Positions 34,836 to 43,452 of a stretch of DNA of 64,000 bases are shown in pieces. The notes below the pieces were generated by a model. It worked only from the letters and a program-made list of their open reading frames with translations, was not told the DNA's origin and did not search any database. Every line of letters starts with the position of its first letter. The stretch's first letter is position 1. The translations under genes and the position numbers were made by a program. The stretch is from positions 62,001-126,000 of the forward strand of contig CAZHCA010000002.1 in NCBI GenBank assembly GCA_964530825.1, read 5' to 3'. The stretch is from CAZHCA01 sp964530825 (GTDB lineage: Bacteria; Bacteroidota; Bacteroidia; Chitinophagales; Saprospiraceae).

Positions 34836-35207
34836 ATGTCATTTGAAGTTGTAGGAAAACTCTACCGTGTATTCGACACGGAAAAAAAGACGGAAACTTT
34901 CCAGGCCCGGGATTTTGTCATTGAAATCGAGGACGGTAACTACCCCCAGCACATTAAATTCCAACTCGTGCAAGACCGCTGTAATCTGATCGATAATTTT
35001 ACCGAAGGAGACGCCGTAAAAGTCCATTTCGATCTACGCGGCCGGGAGTGGAAAGATAAATTTTTCACCAATCTAAATGCCTGGCGTATTGAATCGGCCG
35101 ATTCCAACGGAAAAAGTGCTCCGACGACAGGACCGACCGATCAGCCTTTCCCAACAATAGCCGACGAACCGCCGGTCGATAAAGCGGATGACGATCTGCC
35201 CTTCTAA
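34836..35207 (+). CDS. DUF3127 domain protein
   Basis: A 123-residue protein of a family nearly restricted to Bacteroidota. The conserved core FEVVGKLYRVFDTEKKTETF to LRGREWKDKFFTNL covers residues 2-83 and looks like an OB-fold-type beta barrel. A disordered tail ends in DDLPF, the acidic hydrophobic tip used by single-strand DNA-binding proteins to recruit partners. A nucleic-acid role is inferred from this likeness only. Its stop overlaps the start of the interrupted gene that follows. Confidence 0.88.
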   Translation: MSFEVVGKLYRVFDTEKKTETFQARDFVIEIEDGNYPQHIKFQLVQDRCNLIDNFTEGDAVKVHFDLRGREWKDKFFTNLNAWRIESADSNGKSAPTTGPTDQPFPTIADEPPVDKADDDLPF

Positions 35208-35652
35208 AGCCTTTTTTTGGTTTCTTTTATTGTGGCTGCTCCCCACCTGGGTGAGCGGGCAAATACTTACCGCAATAGAGACGCGAACGTATAACGACTA
35301 CCGCGAATGGATATTATTTGCCCAGCCAGGAACAGAGGGTGTGCTCAAAACGGCTTGGCTTACACCGGTTAACTGATCACAATGGAATTATCGACTCGGC
35401 AATACCACCGGAACAATTCGGGTGGAATGGGAAGCCAATCCGATGCGCTGGGCGGTCCGACAATACGAACAGTACGTAAATTTGAGTACTACCTTTTCCG
35501 GCGATTGGCAGCAATGGCGGTTGACCAACGAGAGTATTACCCTTCGTCTGCAAGATCGTTTTTTGGATGATTTTCCAGAAGCCCAAATACAAAGCGGTGC
35601 TTACGGCCCCTGGTATATAAGCAATGAAATCCGGAGCGATCTCAACAGCTGA
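35188..35652 (+). pseudogene. Secreted protein gene interrupted by one in-frame TGA
   Basis: One reading frame runs from ATG 35188 to the stop at 35650-35652, broken only by TGA at 35374-35376. The first part (62 codons) is a signal peptide (FFWFLLLWLLPTWVSG) and the start of a mature domain; after the TGA, 91 codons continue in the same frame with Trp-rich sequence (SQWNYRLG, IRVEWEANPMRW, FSGDWQQWRL). The Trp-rich pattern suggests that the TGA was TGG. No family was recognised. A sequencing error is the alternative. No selenocysteine insertion context is expected here. The start overlaps the DUF3127 gene by 20 bases. Confidence 0.65.
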
Positions 35653-35758
35653 TTTATCGAAGATGAGCTCGCACCTTCAATTTCACTTCCTATACGCATG
35701 GCTGCGATATTTGCAACACTTTACGCTACCACAATTCGCAGCGACTAAACTAAGCAGC

Positions 35759-36217
35759 CTACAGGGCTTCCAGAATTTGCTCAGTATGAGCTTTGGTCTT
35801 TACCTTTTTAAAGATCTTGGTGATTTTGCCTTCTTCATCGATGATAAATGTGGTGCGCAATACGCCCTCATAGGTTTTACCGTACATTTGTTTCTCGCCC
35901 CAAGCGCCGTACAGCTTCAGTACCTCGTGCTCGGTATCGGCGATCAATGGGAAAGGTAACTCAAACTTGCTGATGAAATTTTGGTGCTTGCGCTGGCTGT
36001 CTGGACTCACGCCCAATAATTCAAATCCACGTTCTTTTAGCAGGTCAAAGTTGTCGCGCAGATTACAGGCTTCGGCCGTGCAACCAGGGGTATTATCTTT
36101 AGGGTAAAAAAACAAAATCAACTTTTTACCGCGATAATCGGATAGTTTTATTTCCTCACCGTGCTCATTTAGGCCGGTAAAATCTGGGGCCATATCGCCC
36201 TCTTGCAGATGCGTCAT
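35759..36217 (-). CDS. bcp: Thiol peroxidase, BCP/PrxQ type peroxiredoxin
   Basis: A 152-residue peroxiredoxin that reduces hydroperoxides with thioredoxin as donor. The peroxidatic Cys46 lies in DNTPGCTAEAC, with the resolving Cys51 five residues later as in PrxQ proteins. FFYPKDNTPG and the C-terminal RTTFIIDEEG segment are family-typical. The length is normal. It is followed on the minus strand by the end of the interrupted gene region and preceded by the M23 peptidase gene 48 bases upstream. Confidence 0.94.
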   Translation of the reverse strand: MTHLQEGDMAPDFTGLNEHGEEIKLSDYRGKKLILFFYPKDNTPGCTAEACNLRDNFDLLKERGFELLGVSPDSQRKHQNFISKFELPFPLIADTEHEVLKLYGAWGEKQMYGKTYEGVLRTTFIIDEEGKITKIFKKVKTKAHTEQILEAL

Positions 36218-36265
36218 GTCATAATGCTTTTTTGGAATAAACCACTGAAGAGCTATTAGGTTTTG

Positions 36266-37966
36266 CTAGCGCCTGAAGGTCCTGCGTAACACTGCGCGGT
36301 TGTCGAGATGGTCCATCACTTCCAATACCAACTCGTGTTTGCCAGGGCCGATGCTGCCATCAAAAACATGTACCAAAAGGTCGTTTTTCAAGTCATAAGC
36401 CAACAGGATCCACTGCCCGTCTACCTGGGCGCGGTAGCGTAACCCGGAGGCTTCATCTGCCGTAGAAAAATTATCATCGACCTTGAATTGCATCTGACTC
36501 CACCCGCGCATATCGGTACTGAAGCGTTCGGCTTTAATTTCCGGCGGAACTGTGTCGACCATTATGGTAAAGTCGCCCAAGGTTCGCACATTTGCAGTAA
36601 GCATCTCACCGTTCCATTCGCCTCCCCAATTCACATATTCACCCGATTTTTTTTGAGGACAGTGTGCAATAATCATCTTATTGCGCAGTTTGTCGGGTTG
36701 GAGTGTCGGTCGGATCGCCAGTTGAAAACTGCGATGCACCGGAACACCTTCGTGGTGCAGACTATGCATGGGCGCTAGCTGGCCGTCGGCATATGACTCC
36801 GTACGATCATAGGTGAGCAAAAAATCCTGGTAAAAAGTACCGGGTAAAAAATCAGCTTCGAGGTAGAACTCCCGAATCTGAGTGGGCTGGTCGTGCCGAA
36901 TGATGTACTGATAGTTAACCAAAGAAGCAGAAGGAGCTGCTCCAGCCCGTTCGACCCAGAAGGTACAGGATGACTGGTTTCCGGCCCAATCGTAGGCCAT
37001 GATGTCTATGCGGTGAATCCGATCAGCAGCTAAATCGATCAGGCCGTCACCAACCTTTCGATTGTACATTTCCAAGTTATTTCCCGGCAATAAAAAGCAC
37101 CGATGAAAATCCAAATCCCGGATTTCGTTTTCGTAATAATCCAGGTGGGCGTTTAAATACCGGGTCTGTTCGAAACGAATCGAGTCGGCCTGGAAAAAGT
37201 ACCGCTGTTGACCGTCTTGCCGTAATTCCAGAGCGTAAATGCCGTTCCAATTGCGCACTCCATCCATGTGATCGAATACCCGGATAGCAACCCCTAGCTG
37301 TTCGCCGGCAATGCGCAAGGTATCTTCAGAGGGTTGGTAGATGTCATCCCTGACAACGAGATCCAACTTCCGAGTTACCATCTGGTCGCCCGAAGCAGAT
37401 GGGGTATACAATTTAATCTGGTGCATGCGGGGACTGCGTTGGTCAGCTACCTGGAAGCCCAGGCTTAATGGATTGACCGGCATATCGCCATCCGTTATCC
37501 GCATTTCAAAGTGCAGGTGCGGACCGAAAGAAAAGCCGGTCGTACCCATTTTTCCAATTTCGTCGCCTTGTCGGAAAGAAAACTGTCCGGCAGGAGGGCG
37601 AACGTCCAGCTCGAAGCTTTCACGCGCGTACTGCTCTTCTTTGACGTATTCTGCAATATCCGGATGAAAAGCATTGAGGTGGGCGTAAACCGAGGTATAA
37701 CCATTGGGGTGCTGCAGATACAGCACGTTACCATACCCACCGGATTGTACTTTGATACGTGCTACGTAGCCTTCGCCAACCGCGAGAATGGGAACACCCA
37801 TGCCTCCTTTAACATCGATTCCCGTATGGAAGTGATTGCTGCGCAGCTCACCGAAAGTACCCGACAACCGGAGCGGACCCTGCACTGGGTTTGTAAATAC
37901 TGGAGAACGTGGCGGTTGTGCCGCGGCTAATAGCGGAAAGCAAAGCAAAAAGAAAATGCGCCTCAT
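36266..37966 (-). CDS. Secreted M23 family metallopeptidase (LytM-type)
   Basis: A 566-residue protein with a signal peptide ending LLAAAQ. The LytM domain lies at about 30-180, with zinc ligands in HTGID (His47, Asp51) and GPHLHFEMR near 165; the set appears complete. The remaining 380 residues form several beta-sandwich-like domains without known motifs. Enzymes of this type cut peptidoglycan cross-links, and the long C-terminal part may bind the envelope or regulate activity. The gene ends 12 bases from aat on the same strand. Confidence 0.9.
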   Translation of the reverse strand: MRRIFFLLCFPLLAAAQPPRSPVFTNPVQGPLRLSGTFGELRSNHFHTGIDVKGGMGVPILAVGEGYVARIKVQSGGYGNVLYLQHPNGYTSVYAHLNAFHPDIAEYVKEEQYARESFELDVRPPAGQFSFRQGDEIGKMGTTGFSFGPHLHFEMRITDGDMPVNPLSLGFQVADQRSPRMHQIKLYTPSASGDQMVTRKLDLVVRDDIYQPSEDTLRIAGEQLGVAIRVFDHMDGVRNWNGIYALELRQDGQQRYFFQADSIRFEQTRYLNAHLDYYENEIRDLDFHRCFLLPGNNLEMYNRKVGDGLIDLAADRIHRIDIMAYDWAGNQSSCTFWVERAGAAPSASLVNYQYIIRHDQPTQIREFYLEADFLPGTFYQDFLLTYDRTESYADGQLAPMHSLHHEGVPVHRSFQLAIRPTLQPDKLRNKMIIAHCPQKKSGEYVNWGGEWNGEMLTANVRTLGDFTIMVDTVPPEIKAERFSTDMRGWSQMQFKVDDNFSTADEASGLRYRAQVDGQWILLAYDLKNDLLVHVFDGSIGPGKHELVLEVMDHLDNRAVLRRTFRR

Positions 37967-37978
37967 GAAATGCGGAGG

Positions 37979-38695
37979 TTAGCGAATTTGTGGGTACCAA
38001 TTTTCGGTGGACAACGTCCAACTGCCGCGCTGAGTCGGATATTGCCCGTTAGCGGAAAGATAATCCAGAAAATCGGTCCGATCAACTCCGCGGGCGCCCA
38101 AACTTTCAAGATGCCGGGTGCGCTGCTGACAGTCAATTAGCGTATAGCCTTCTTTTTCAAGCCATTTAACCAATGTGATAAATCCGAATTTTGAAGCATT
38201 ACTCACCCTTGCGAACATGGACTCTCCAAAAAAACACTGCCCTAATGCGATACCGTAAAGCCCGCCTACGAGTTGATCTTTTTGCCAGACTTCCACCGAA
38301 TGTGCAAACCCCATTTCGTGCAGCTGGCTATAGGCGCGCACCATATCTTCAGTGATCCATGTGCCGCCGGGCTGGCCTTTGCGGCGCATACGCTGACAGG
38401 CCCTCATAACCGCATCAAATTGGCGGTCGAAGGTCACTTCAAATCTGCGCTGGTTGAAGTAAGGTCGCATCGACCTGGACACCTTCAACTCTTCGGGATA
38501 CAGTACAAACCGCGGATCTGGCGACCACCAAATGATCGGGTCGCCTTCATTAAACCAGGGAAAAATGCCATTTTCATATGCATGAAGCAGCCGTTCTGCC
38601 GAAAGGTCACCACCAATAGCCAGTATACCATCGCTATCAGCTAGATCGGGATGGGGAAAAGCAATTGAATCCGCTTCTAACCAGTATACCGGCAT
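37979..38695 (-). CDS. aat: Leucyl/phenylalanyl-tRNA-protein transferase
   Basis: A 238-residue enzyme that adds Leu or Phe to proteins with N-terminal Arg or Lys, tagging them for ClpS/ClpAP degradation. The signature GILAIGGDLSAERLLHAYE continues into NGIFPWF, and the C-terminal CQQRTRHLESLGA is also family-typical. The start ATG 38695 is chosen (MPVYWLEAD); a TTG at 38719 would extend it across the tandem TTTTCCACA repeat. No clpS is visible in the window. Confidence 0.95.
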   Translation of the reverse strand: MPVYWLEADSIAFPHPDLADSDGILAIGGDLSAERLLHAYENGIFPWFNEGDPIIWWSPDPRFVLYPEELKVSRSMRPYFNQRRFEVTFDRQFDAVMRACQRMRRKGQPGGTWITEDMVRAYSQLHEMGFAHSVEVWQKDQLVGGLYGIALGQCFFGESMFARVSNASKFGFITLVKWLEKEGYTLIDCQQRTRHLESLGARGVDRTDFLDYLSANGQYPTQRGSWTLSTENWYPQIR

Positions 38696-38698
38696 AGT

Positions 38699-38718
38699 TT
38701 TTCCACAGGTTTTCCACA
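38699..38718 (+). repeat. Tandem DnaA-box-like 9-mers
   Basis: TTTTCCACA occurs at 38699-38707 and 38710-38718, an 11-base period. Each differs by one base from the DnaA box TTATCCACA. They fill the 27-base gap between aat and ctaA. Confidence 0.35.
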
Positions 38719-38722
38719 AATA

Positions 38723-39832
38723 TTAAGTCAATGGTCGCCACCGCATCTGGTAGTTCAGATACAGAATCGCGCTGAGTAAAAGAATGGCGCCCGCCTGATG
38801 GTAAACACCCAGGTCTACCGGAATAGTTCCAACGCTGTTGATCACAGTGAGAATACCCAGAACCACTTGCAGGGTTAAAGTGACCAGCAAGGCCCATAAT
38901 CCCCACTGGAACGCAGGGCTACCCGGACGACCAATTCCGCGGAAAAAATACCACAACCCCATGACAAACAAGGCATAAGCTAACATTCGATGCGAAAACT
39001 GGACCAGAGCCGGCATAAAAGCCGAGCGGTCATAAGCCACCACATTTTCCCATGTCCACTGACTATCATCCAAAAGAACGGACGGCAGAAAGGCTCCATT
39101 CAGGTCGGGCCAGGTCGGGTAAACCAATGCGGCCTTCATTCCCGACATCGTTCCACCCAGTATCAATTGTACCGCTAATAAAGCGAGCAATACTGAGCCT
39201 CCTGTTTTTAACACCGAATTGTTGAAAACTTTTGACTGGGTCTGCCATACGCTTAAGGTAGTATAGAAAAGATAGCTATACAGGACGAGTGCCAGGGAAA
39301 GATGCATAGTTAATTTATAAGCATTTACCCAAGGCCGATCAATTAGTCCGCTGGCGACCATGATCCACCCAAAAGAAGCAACCACGGCAGCCAAAAGAAT
39401 AACAACGCCCAGTTTGCGCATTAGCGGTCGATCGATCCAGCCTTTACTCCAGAATACCAGAAAAGGAATTGCAAATACAAAACCCATCAATCTTGCCCAC
39501 AAGCGATGAAAGTATTCCCAGAAATAGATGAACCTAAACTCACTCATTGTCATCCCTTCATTGATCTTCTGGTACTGCGGGGTGGCTTTGTACAGGTCAA
39601 AAGCCTCGTTCCATTGTTGAGCATTCAGGGGCGGTAAAGTACCGGTTACAATTTCCCATTTCGTGATGGAAAGCCCCGAACCGGTCAGGCGGGTGATACC
39701 ACCAATGACGATCTGCATAAAGACCATGAACACTCCAATCAACAACCAGATCTTGATGGCTTTAGGGTAATGTTTAAAGTTCTTTTTCGGGCCGAGAGGC
39801 GTCTGTCGACGCGCGGGAACCATTACATCCAT
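38723..39832 (-). CDS. ctaA: COX15/CtaA family heme A synthase
   Basis: A 369-residue membrane protein with eight hydrophobic helices, converting heme O to heme A for cytochrome aa3-type oxidases. The first helix contains GGITRLTGSGLSITKWE, the family signature, and histidines in the even helices (EYFHRLW, LTMHLSL, QFSHRML, YHQAGA) fit the heme ligands. The start ATG 39832 is preferred; 39823 is also possible, and a TTG at 39874 would add residues unlike the family. It lies upstream of aat on the minus strand. No cox genes are near. Confidence 0.93.
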   Translation of the reverse strand: MDVMVPARRQTPLGPKKNFKHYPKAIKIWLLIGVFMVFMQIVIGGITRLTGSGLSITKWEIVTGTLPPLNAQQWNEAFDLYKATPQYQKINEGMTMSEFRFIYFWEYFHRLWARLMGFVFAIPFLVFWSKGWIDRPLMRKLGVVILLAAVVASFGWIMVASGLIDRPWVNAYKLTMHLSLALVLYSYLFYTTLSVWQTQSKVFNNSVLKTGGSVLLALLAVQLILGGTMSGMKAALVYPTWPDLNGAFLPSVLLDDSQWTWENVVAYDRSAFMPALVQFSHRMLAYALFVMGLWYFFRGIGRPGSPAFQWGLWALLVTLTLQVVLGILTVINSVGTIPVDLGVYHQAGAILLLSAILYLNYQMRWRPLT

Positions 39833-39889
39833 ACGAATTAAATTATGTGCTCCTATCAACCGGTATTCAAACAAATATTTGCGTAACCT

Positions 39890-40445
39890 TTTATCCGGCC
39901 AAATGAGTTGTTGAACCCTTAATGATTTTTAATAAATTTTTTATCTCTCTTTATCTATCATCATCAGGGCTGTTAGTATGTTGAGAAAAATTGGTGTAAA
40001 TAATAGGTTAATTTATTGTAAACAAATAATCTGCTGTTTTACACAGCTAATTAACACAAAGGCGGCCCGGTTCCTTAGGCCCACATTAAACTTTTCAACT
40101 CCTGTGGGAAAACTCAACGTGGAAATAAAGATACCGAACCCGATCTTAATAAATGCTCGACTCGTGTCAGTTCCGTGGCTAATTTCTGCAGTTTTTCCTC
40201 ATGACTTTTTCAAGCGCCAGGAATTACCTACGCCTTTCTTAGTAAATGTGCAAAATGGCTAGATTCTTGTACATTGATTAACAATTGAGCTGTGGAAAAG
40301 GTATCAGGATAAATCATTGATTACATACAGTTTACATTTTTCAAAAAAATGCGGCGTGGAAAAACTTCGGGTAGCCAAATGCAAGTATTTGTTTCCCTGG
40401 GGATAAAGCCTGTTATCTGCGATCTTGTCCTACTTTAAAAATTGA
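39890..40445. other. AT-rich gene-free segment with DnaA-box-like 9-mers (candidate replication origin)
   Basis: About 600 bases between divergent ctaA and the SRAP gene hold no credible gene. An AT-rich stretch (39918-39960) includes runs such as AATAAATTTTTTATC. DnaA-box-like 9-mers one base from TTATNCACA follow: TTTTACACA (40037-40045, plus), TTTTGCACA (40247-40255, minus) and TTTTCCACA (40291-40299, minus), plus TTATCCCCA (40398-40406, minus). The tandem TTTTCCACA pair lies 1.2 kb away at 38699. No exact TTATCCACA was found, and dnaA is not adjacent. A 94-codon frame at 39978-40262 has no coding character. Confidence 0.35.
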
Positions 40446-40452
40446 AAATTAC

Positions 40453-41136
40453 ATGTGCGGTCGGTACTCGTTTTCTACCTCTAAAGAAAAGCTGCGCGCC
40501 CAGTTTGGTCAGCAATTACAGATTGAGGAAGCGCTGGAAGCCAATTTCAACGTAGCACCTACACAAAAGGGTTATGTCATTACCGATGCTCAGCCACAAT
40601 TGTTGCAAAGGTACGCATGGGGATTGGTGCCGCATTGGTCAAAGGAGGGAAAGCCGTCGGGAAAACTCATCAATGCACGGGCAGAGGGGATAGCCAGTAA
40701 GCCTTCCTTCCGTTTGCCGATACGTCGCCGGCGCTGTTGGGTGCTGGCCGATAGTTTCTATGAATGGAAGCGAGACGGGGGAAGAAAGATCCCGTACCGC
40801 ATTCTTCGTCGCGACGGGCAACTGTTGGTAATGGCCGGCATCTGGGAAATTTGGAAAAACGACCATACGACACTATTTACCTACGCGATCATCACTACCG
40901 AGCCCAACGCGGAAGTTGCGCCCTTGCACAACCGGATGCCGGTGATCTTTTCCAGCCCCGAACGGCAAAATGCCTGGCTAGAAGAAGACCAACTGGATAA
41001 CGTGTTAGAGCTTTTGCAGCCGCCCCCTGATGGCACCTTGCGCTCCTACCCAGTATCGACACAAGTCAATTCGGTGCGTAACAACGGTCCCGAATTGCAC
41101 CAGCCACTGAGTGGACCTGCTGACTTGTTTTCTTAA
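40453..41136 (+). CDS. SRAP family protein (YedK/HMCES, abasic-site DNA crosslinker)
   Basis: A 227-residue protein beginning MCGRYSF; Cys2, exposed after Met removal, is the residue that crosslinks to abasic sites in single-stranded DNA. Further conserved elements: NFNVAPTQ, WGLVPHW, LINARAEG, CWVLADSFYEWK and HNRMPVI, which contain the known Asn, Arg, Glu and His active-site positions. It shields abasic sites during replication. It heads a plus-strand run with dtd and a MazG-like gene. Confidence 0.95.
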   Translation: MCGRYSFSTSKEKLRAQFGQQLQIEEALEANFNVAPTQKGYVITDAQPQLLQRYAWGLVPHWSKEGKPSGKLINARAEGIASKPSFRLPIRRRRCWVLADSFYEWKRDGGRKIPYRILRRDGQLLVMAGIWEIWKNDHTTLFTYAIITTEPNAEVAPLHNRMPVIFSSPERQNAWLEEDQLDNVLELLQPPPDGTLRSYPVSTQVNSVRNNGPELHQPLSGPADLFS

Positions 41137-41163
41137 CTTGCCGCTTCAACAAAATTATGAGAT

Positions 41164-41616
41164 ATGCGTGTAGTTGTACAGCGGGTAAGCGAAGCATCGG
41201 TAGAGGTTATGCAGGAAACCGTAGGCGCCATTGGTACGGGTCTGCTCTTACTACTCGGCATTGAAGATGCCGACATGGAGGCAGATGTGGAGTGGTTGTG
41301 CAAGAAACTCACCAACCTGCGAATTTTTAACGATGATGAAAATCTGATGAATTGGTCAATTAAAGACATCGGCGGGAGTTTTTTAGTCGTGAGTCAGTTC
41401 ACCTTACACGCTAGTACCAAGAAGGGAAATCGCCCTTCTTTCATTCGAGCTGCCAAACCCGATACAGCTATTCCACTGTACGAAAAATTCGTGCAATTCT
41501 TGCGCATCAGCTCGGGACAGCCGGTTGAGACTGGAACGTTTGGCGCGGAGATGAAAGTCAGACTCCTCAACGACGGGCCTGTTACCATTGTCATCGATAC
41601 GAAATCCCGGGAATAA
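41164..41616 (+). CDS. dtd: D-aminoacyl-tRNA deacylase
   Basis: A 150-residue homodimeric enzyme removing D-amino acids from mischarged tRNA. The start MRVVVQRVSEASVEV, the catalytic-site motif SQFTLHA with TKKGNRPSF, and the C-terminal NDGPVTI (the cross-subunit Gly-cisPro motif) are all present. The length is normal. It lies 27 bases after the SRAP gene and 12 bases before the MazG-like gene. Confidence 0.97.
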   Translation: MRVVVQRVSEASVEVMQETVGAIGTGLLLLLGIEDADMEADVEWLCKKLTNLRIFNDDENLMNWSIKDIGGSFLVVSQFTLHASTKKGNRPSFIRAAKPDTAIPLYEKFVQFLRISSGQPVETGTFGAEMKVRLLNDGPVTIVIDTKSRE

Positions 41617-41628
41617 ATTCACCCAAAT

Positions 41629-41967
41629 ATGACGCTACAAGAAGCTCAGGAACGCGTAGATCTTTGGATTAAAACCATTGGCCAGCGTTATTTCAATGAA
41701 TTGACGAATACCGCAATCCTAAGTGAGGAGGTCGGTGAGGTATCCAGGCTGATGGCCCGCATCTACGGTGAACAGTCTTTTAAAAAAACCGAAGATGAGG
41801 CCTGCGCTTCAGACCAACTTGCCGACGAGATGGCGGATGTACTGTTCGTACTTATCTGTTTGGCCAATCAAACAGGTATTGATCTGACAGCAGCCTTGGA
41901 AAAGAATCTAGATAAAAAGACCCGACGCGATGCTGACCGCCACGCCGGCAACGAAAAACTGAAATAG
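41629..41967 (+). CDS. MazG-like nucleotide pyrophosphohydrolase
   Basis: A 112-residue all-alpha NTP pyrophosphatase. The metal-binding pattern is visible as EEVGEV at 29-34 and DEMADVLFVL at about 66-75, the EExxE and ExxD sets of the MazG/dCTPase fold. Such enzymes sanitise nucleotide pools. The substrate cannot be told. Its stop lies one base from the stop of the convergent PrsW-like gene. Confidence 0.87.
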   Translation: MTLQEAQERVDLWIKTIGQRYFNELTNTAILSEEVGEVSRLMARIYGEQSFKKTEDEACASDQLADEMADVLFVLICLANQTGIDLTAALEKNLDKKTRRDADRHAGNEKLK

Positions 41968-41968
41968 A

Positions 41969-42661
41969 TCATTCCGACCGGCGGAAAGGAGACTTTTGCT
42001 GGTGTCTTTTGATCAGCTTGCCGGCTACGACAACCGAGATACCCAGCAAGACTACCGCCATACCCGTAAGCCAATCGTAGGTATCTTGAATAATGAACAG
42101 GTTGTAAAATCCATGGACCAGCCAGGGTATCAGGAACGCCAGGCACCACCACCGCCGGGGATATTTACTGAATTTGGCCGCACCCGCACAGTAACCCATC
42201 ATAATCGCAAAACAGGCGTGAGCGGGCACTGCGGAGAAAGCTCGGATCACTAGCGTTGGCAATCCATAACGCGTTGCATAAAGCACATTTTCCACCGTAG
42301 CAAACCCCATGGCAATCATGATGGCATAGACAATGCCGTCCATGGGTTCATTGAAAAAGGGGAGCCGAATTGGATAAATGGATAAGGCAAGCAGCTTGGC
42401 AGCTTCTTCGGTTAAGGCAATTAACAAGAAGGCCATAATTACCGGCGACCACCAGGCTCCATTCCGGATGGCAAATTGATCGTACAGCGAGCGCTGAAGC
42501 AAGAGAATAATTAACGGCAGCAGCGCACCCAGCAAAAAACAGATGATTAATGGCCTTCGTCGCTCCCGTTCGTATTTATCCAGTTGATAAATCCAGTAAG
42601 CGATCAGCAAAGCCGGCAGGGCAGAAAGCAAGATGAGTAAAGCCTTATAACCAATGGTCAT
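41969..42661 (-). CDS. PrsW family intramembrane protease
   Basis: A 230-residue protein with about seven hydrophobic helices. The PrsW motifs are present: EEAAK near residue 85, FATVENVLYA near 118, an Ala-His pair in VPAHACFA near 143 and the terminal LVHGFYN near 185. PrsW proteases clip membrane-bound anti-sigma factors in some bacteria; the substrate here is unknown. It overlaps the upstream alpha/beta hydrolase by 4 bases and is the last of a three-gene minus-strand operon. Confidence 0.88.
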   Translation of the reverse strand: MTIGYKALLILLSALPALLIAYWIYQLDKYERERRRPLIICFLLGALLPLIILLLQRSLYDQFAIRNGAWWSPVIMAFLLIALTEEAAKLLALSIYPIRLPFFNEPMDGIVYAIMIAMGFATVENVLYATRYGLPTLVIRAFSAVPAHACFAIMMGYCAGAAKFSKYPRRWWCLAFLIPWLVHGFYNLFIIQDTYDWLTGMAVVLLGISVVVAGKLIKRHQQKSPFRRSE

Positions 42662-43452
42662 GGCAGACAGTAGGTGACAAAATCTCTTATTATGCGGGCG
42701 GTTGCTCTCGGCGACTCCAGCATACCCATATGAGCAACGCCTTCCAAATAATGTACGGAATTTTGCTCGGCAAGGATGGAAGCTTTCATCATTTGCGCTT
42801 CAGAAAAAAGAGAGTCCTCTTTGCCGTGTATCCAAAGCACCGGCACATGCAAGCTTTGTAGTACTGCACTCCGGTCGGGACGGTCGCACATGGCACGCAG
42901 AGCTTCCTGGATGCCGGCTGCCTCGAAATGGGCCGCCCTGAACGTCAATTTATCCAGTTGAAAAGCGCTACTCTGAACGAATTTAGGCGTAAATAAACCG
43001 GGAAAAAGCTGTTTTACGTACATCTCATGCCCGTGGCGATCAATGAACTGGATTGCCTTGTTGCGGTTGGCTTTTCTCTCCTCGCTATCGGAAAAAGGAA
43101 TGGAATGGAACAGGCCCAAACCCGCCAGATCGTCCGGGTAGAATTGGGCATAGGCCAGGGCAGAATACCCACCCATAGAATGACCGATCAGAATCAACCT
43201 AGATAAACCATGCCGATCTACGATGCTTTTTACTGCTTCGGCCATAATATCCATATCAAGGTCAGCTACCACAGATGATTGACCGAAACCCGGCAGGTCG
43301 ATTGCCAGAATTTGCAGGTCATCTCCCAGTTGCGGTAGGAAATCTTCCCAAACGTGGTGGTCTTCACAAAAGCCATGGAGTAGTACGACGGTAGGCCCTT
43401 TACCCTGCAGGGTATAAGCAACCTGTCCTTCGCGAAAAGGCAGCTGATTCAT
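42658..43452 (-). CDS. Alpha/beta hydrolase
   Basis: A 264-residue hydrolase with a complete triad: Ser92 in the nucleophile elbow GHSMGG, an Asp in GKEDSLF near 214 and His in GVAHMGML near 242. The oxyanion segment HGFCEDHHVW follows the first strands. There is no signal peptide, so it is cytoplasmic. The substrate is unknown. It is translationally coupled to the PrsW-like gene (4-base overlap) and its start shares one base with the stop of the glycosyltransferase upstream. Confidence 0.9.
   Translation of the reverse strand: MNQLPFREGQVAYTLQGKGPTVVLLHGFCEDHHVWEDFLPQLGDDLQILAIDLPGFGQSSVVADLDMDIMAEAVKSIVDRHGLSRLILIGHSMGGYSALAYAQFYPDDLAGLGLFHSIPFSDSEERKANRNKAIQFIDRHGHEMYVKQLFPGLFTPKFVQSSAFQLDKLTFRAAHFEAAGIQEALRAMCDRPDRSAVLQSLHVPVLWIHGKEDSLFSEAQMMKASILAEQNSVHYLEGVAHMGMLESPRATARIIRDFVTYCLP

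Noticed and set aside
35374..35376. TGA read as selenocysteine
   Set aside because: No selenoprotein family match and the context suggests a former Trp codon; no SECIS-like hairpin was evident just after the TGA.
40116..40135. CAACGTGGAAA as a fourth parS-like site
   Set aside because: It differs at several positions from the 14-bp core and is not palindromic.
39978..40262. 94-codon plus-strand frame in the candidate origin
   Set aside because: No family likeness, irregular composition and no start context; the region is better explained as non-coding.
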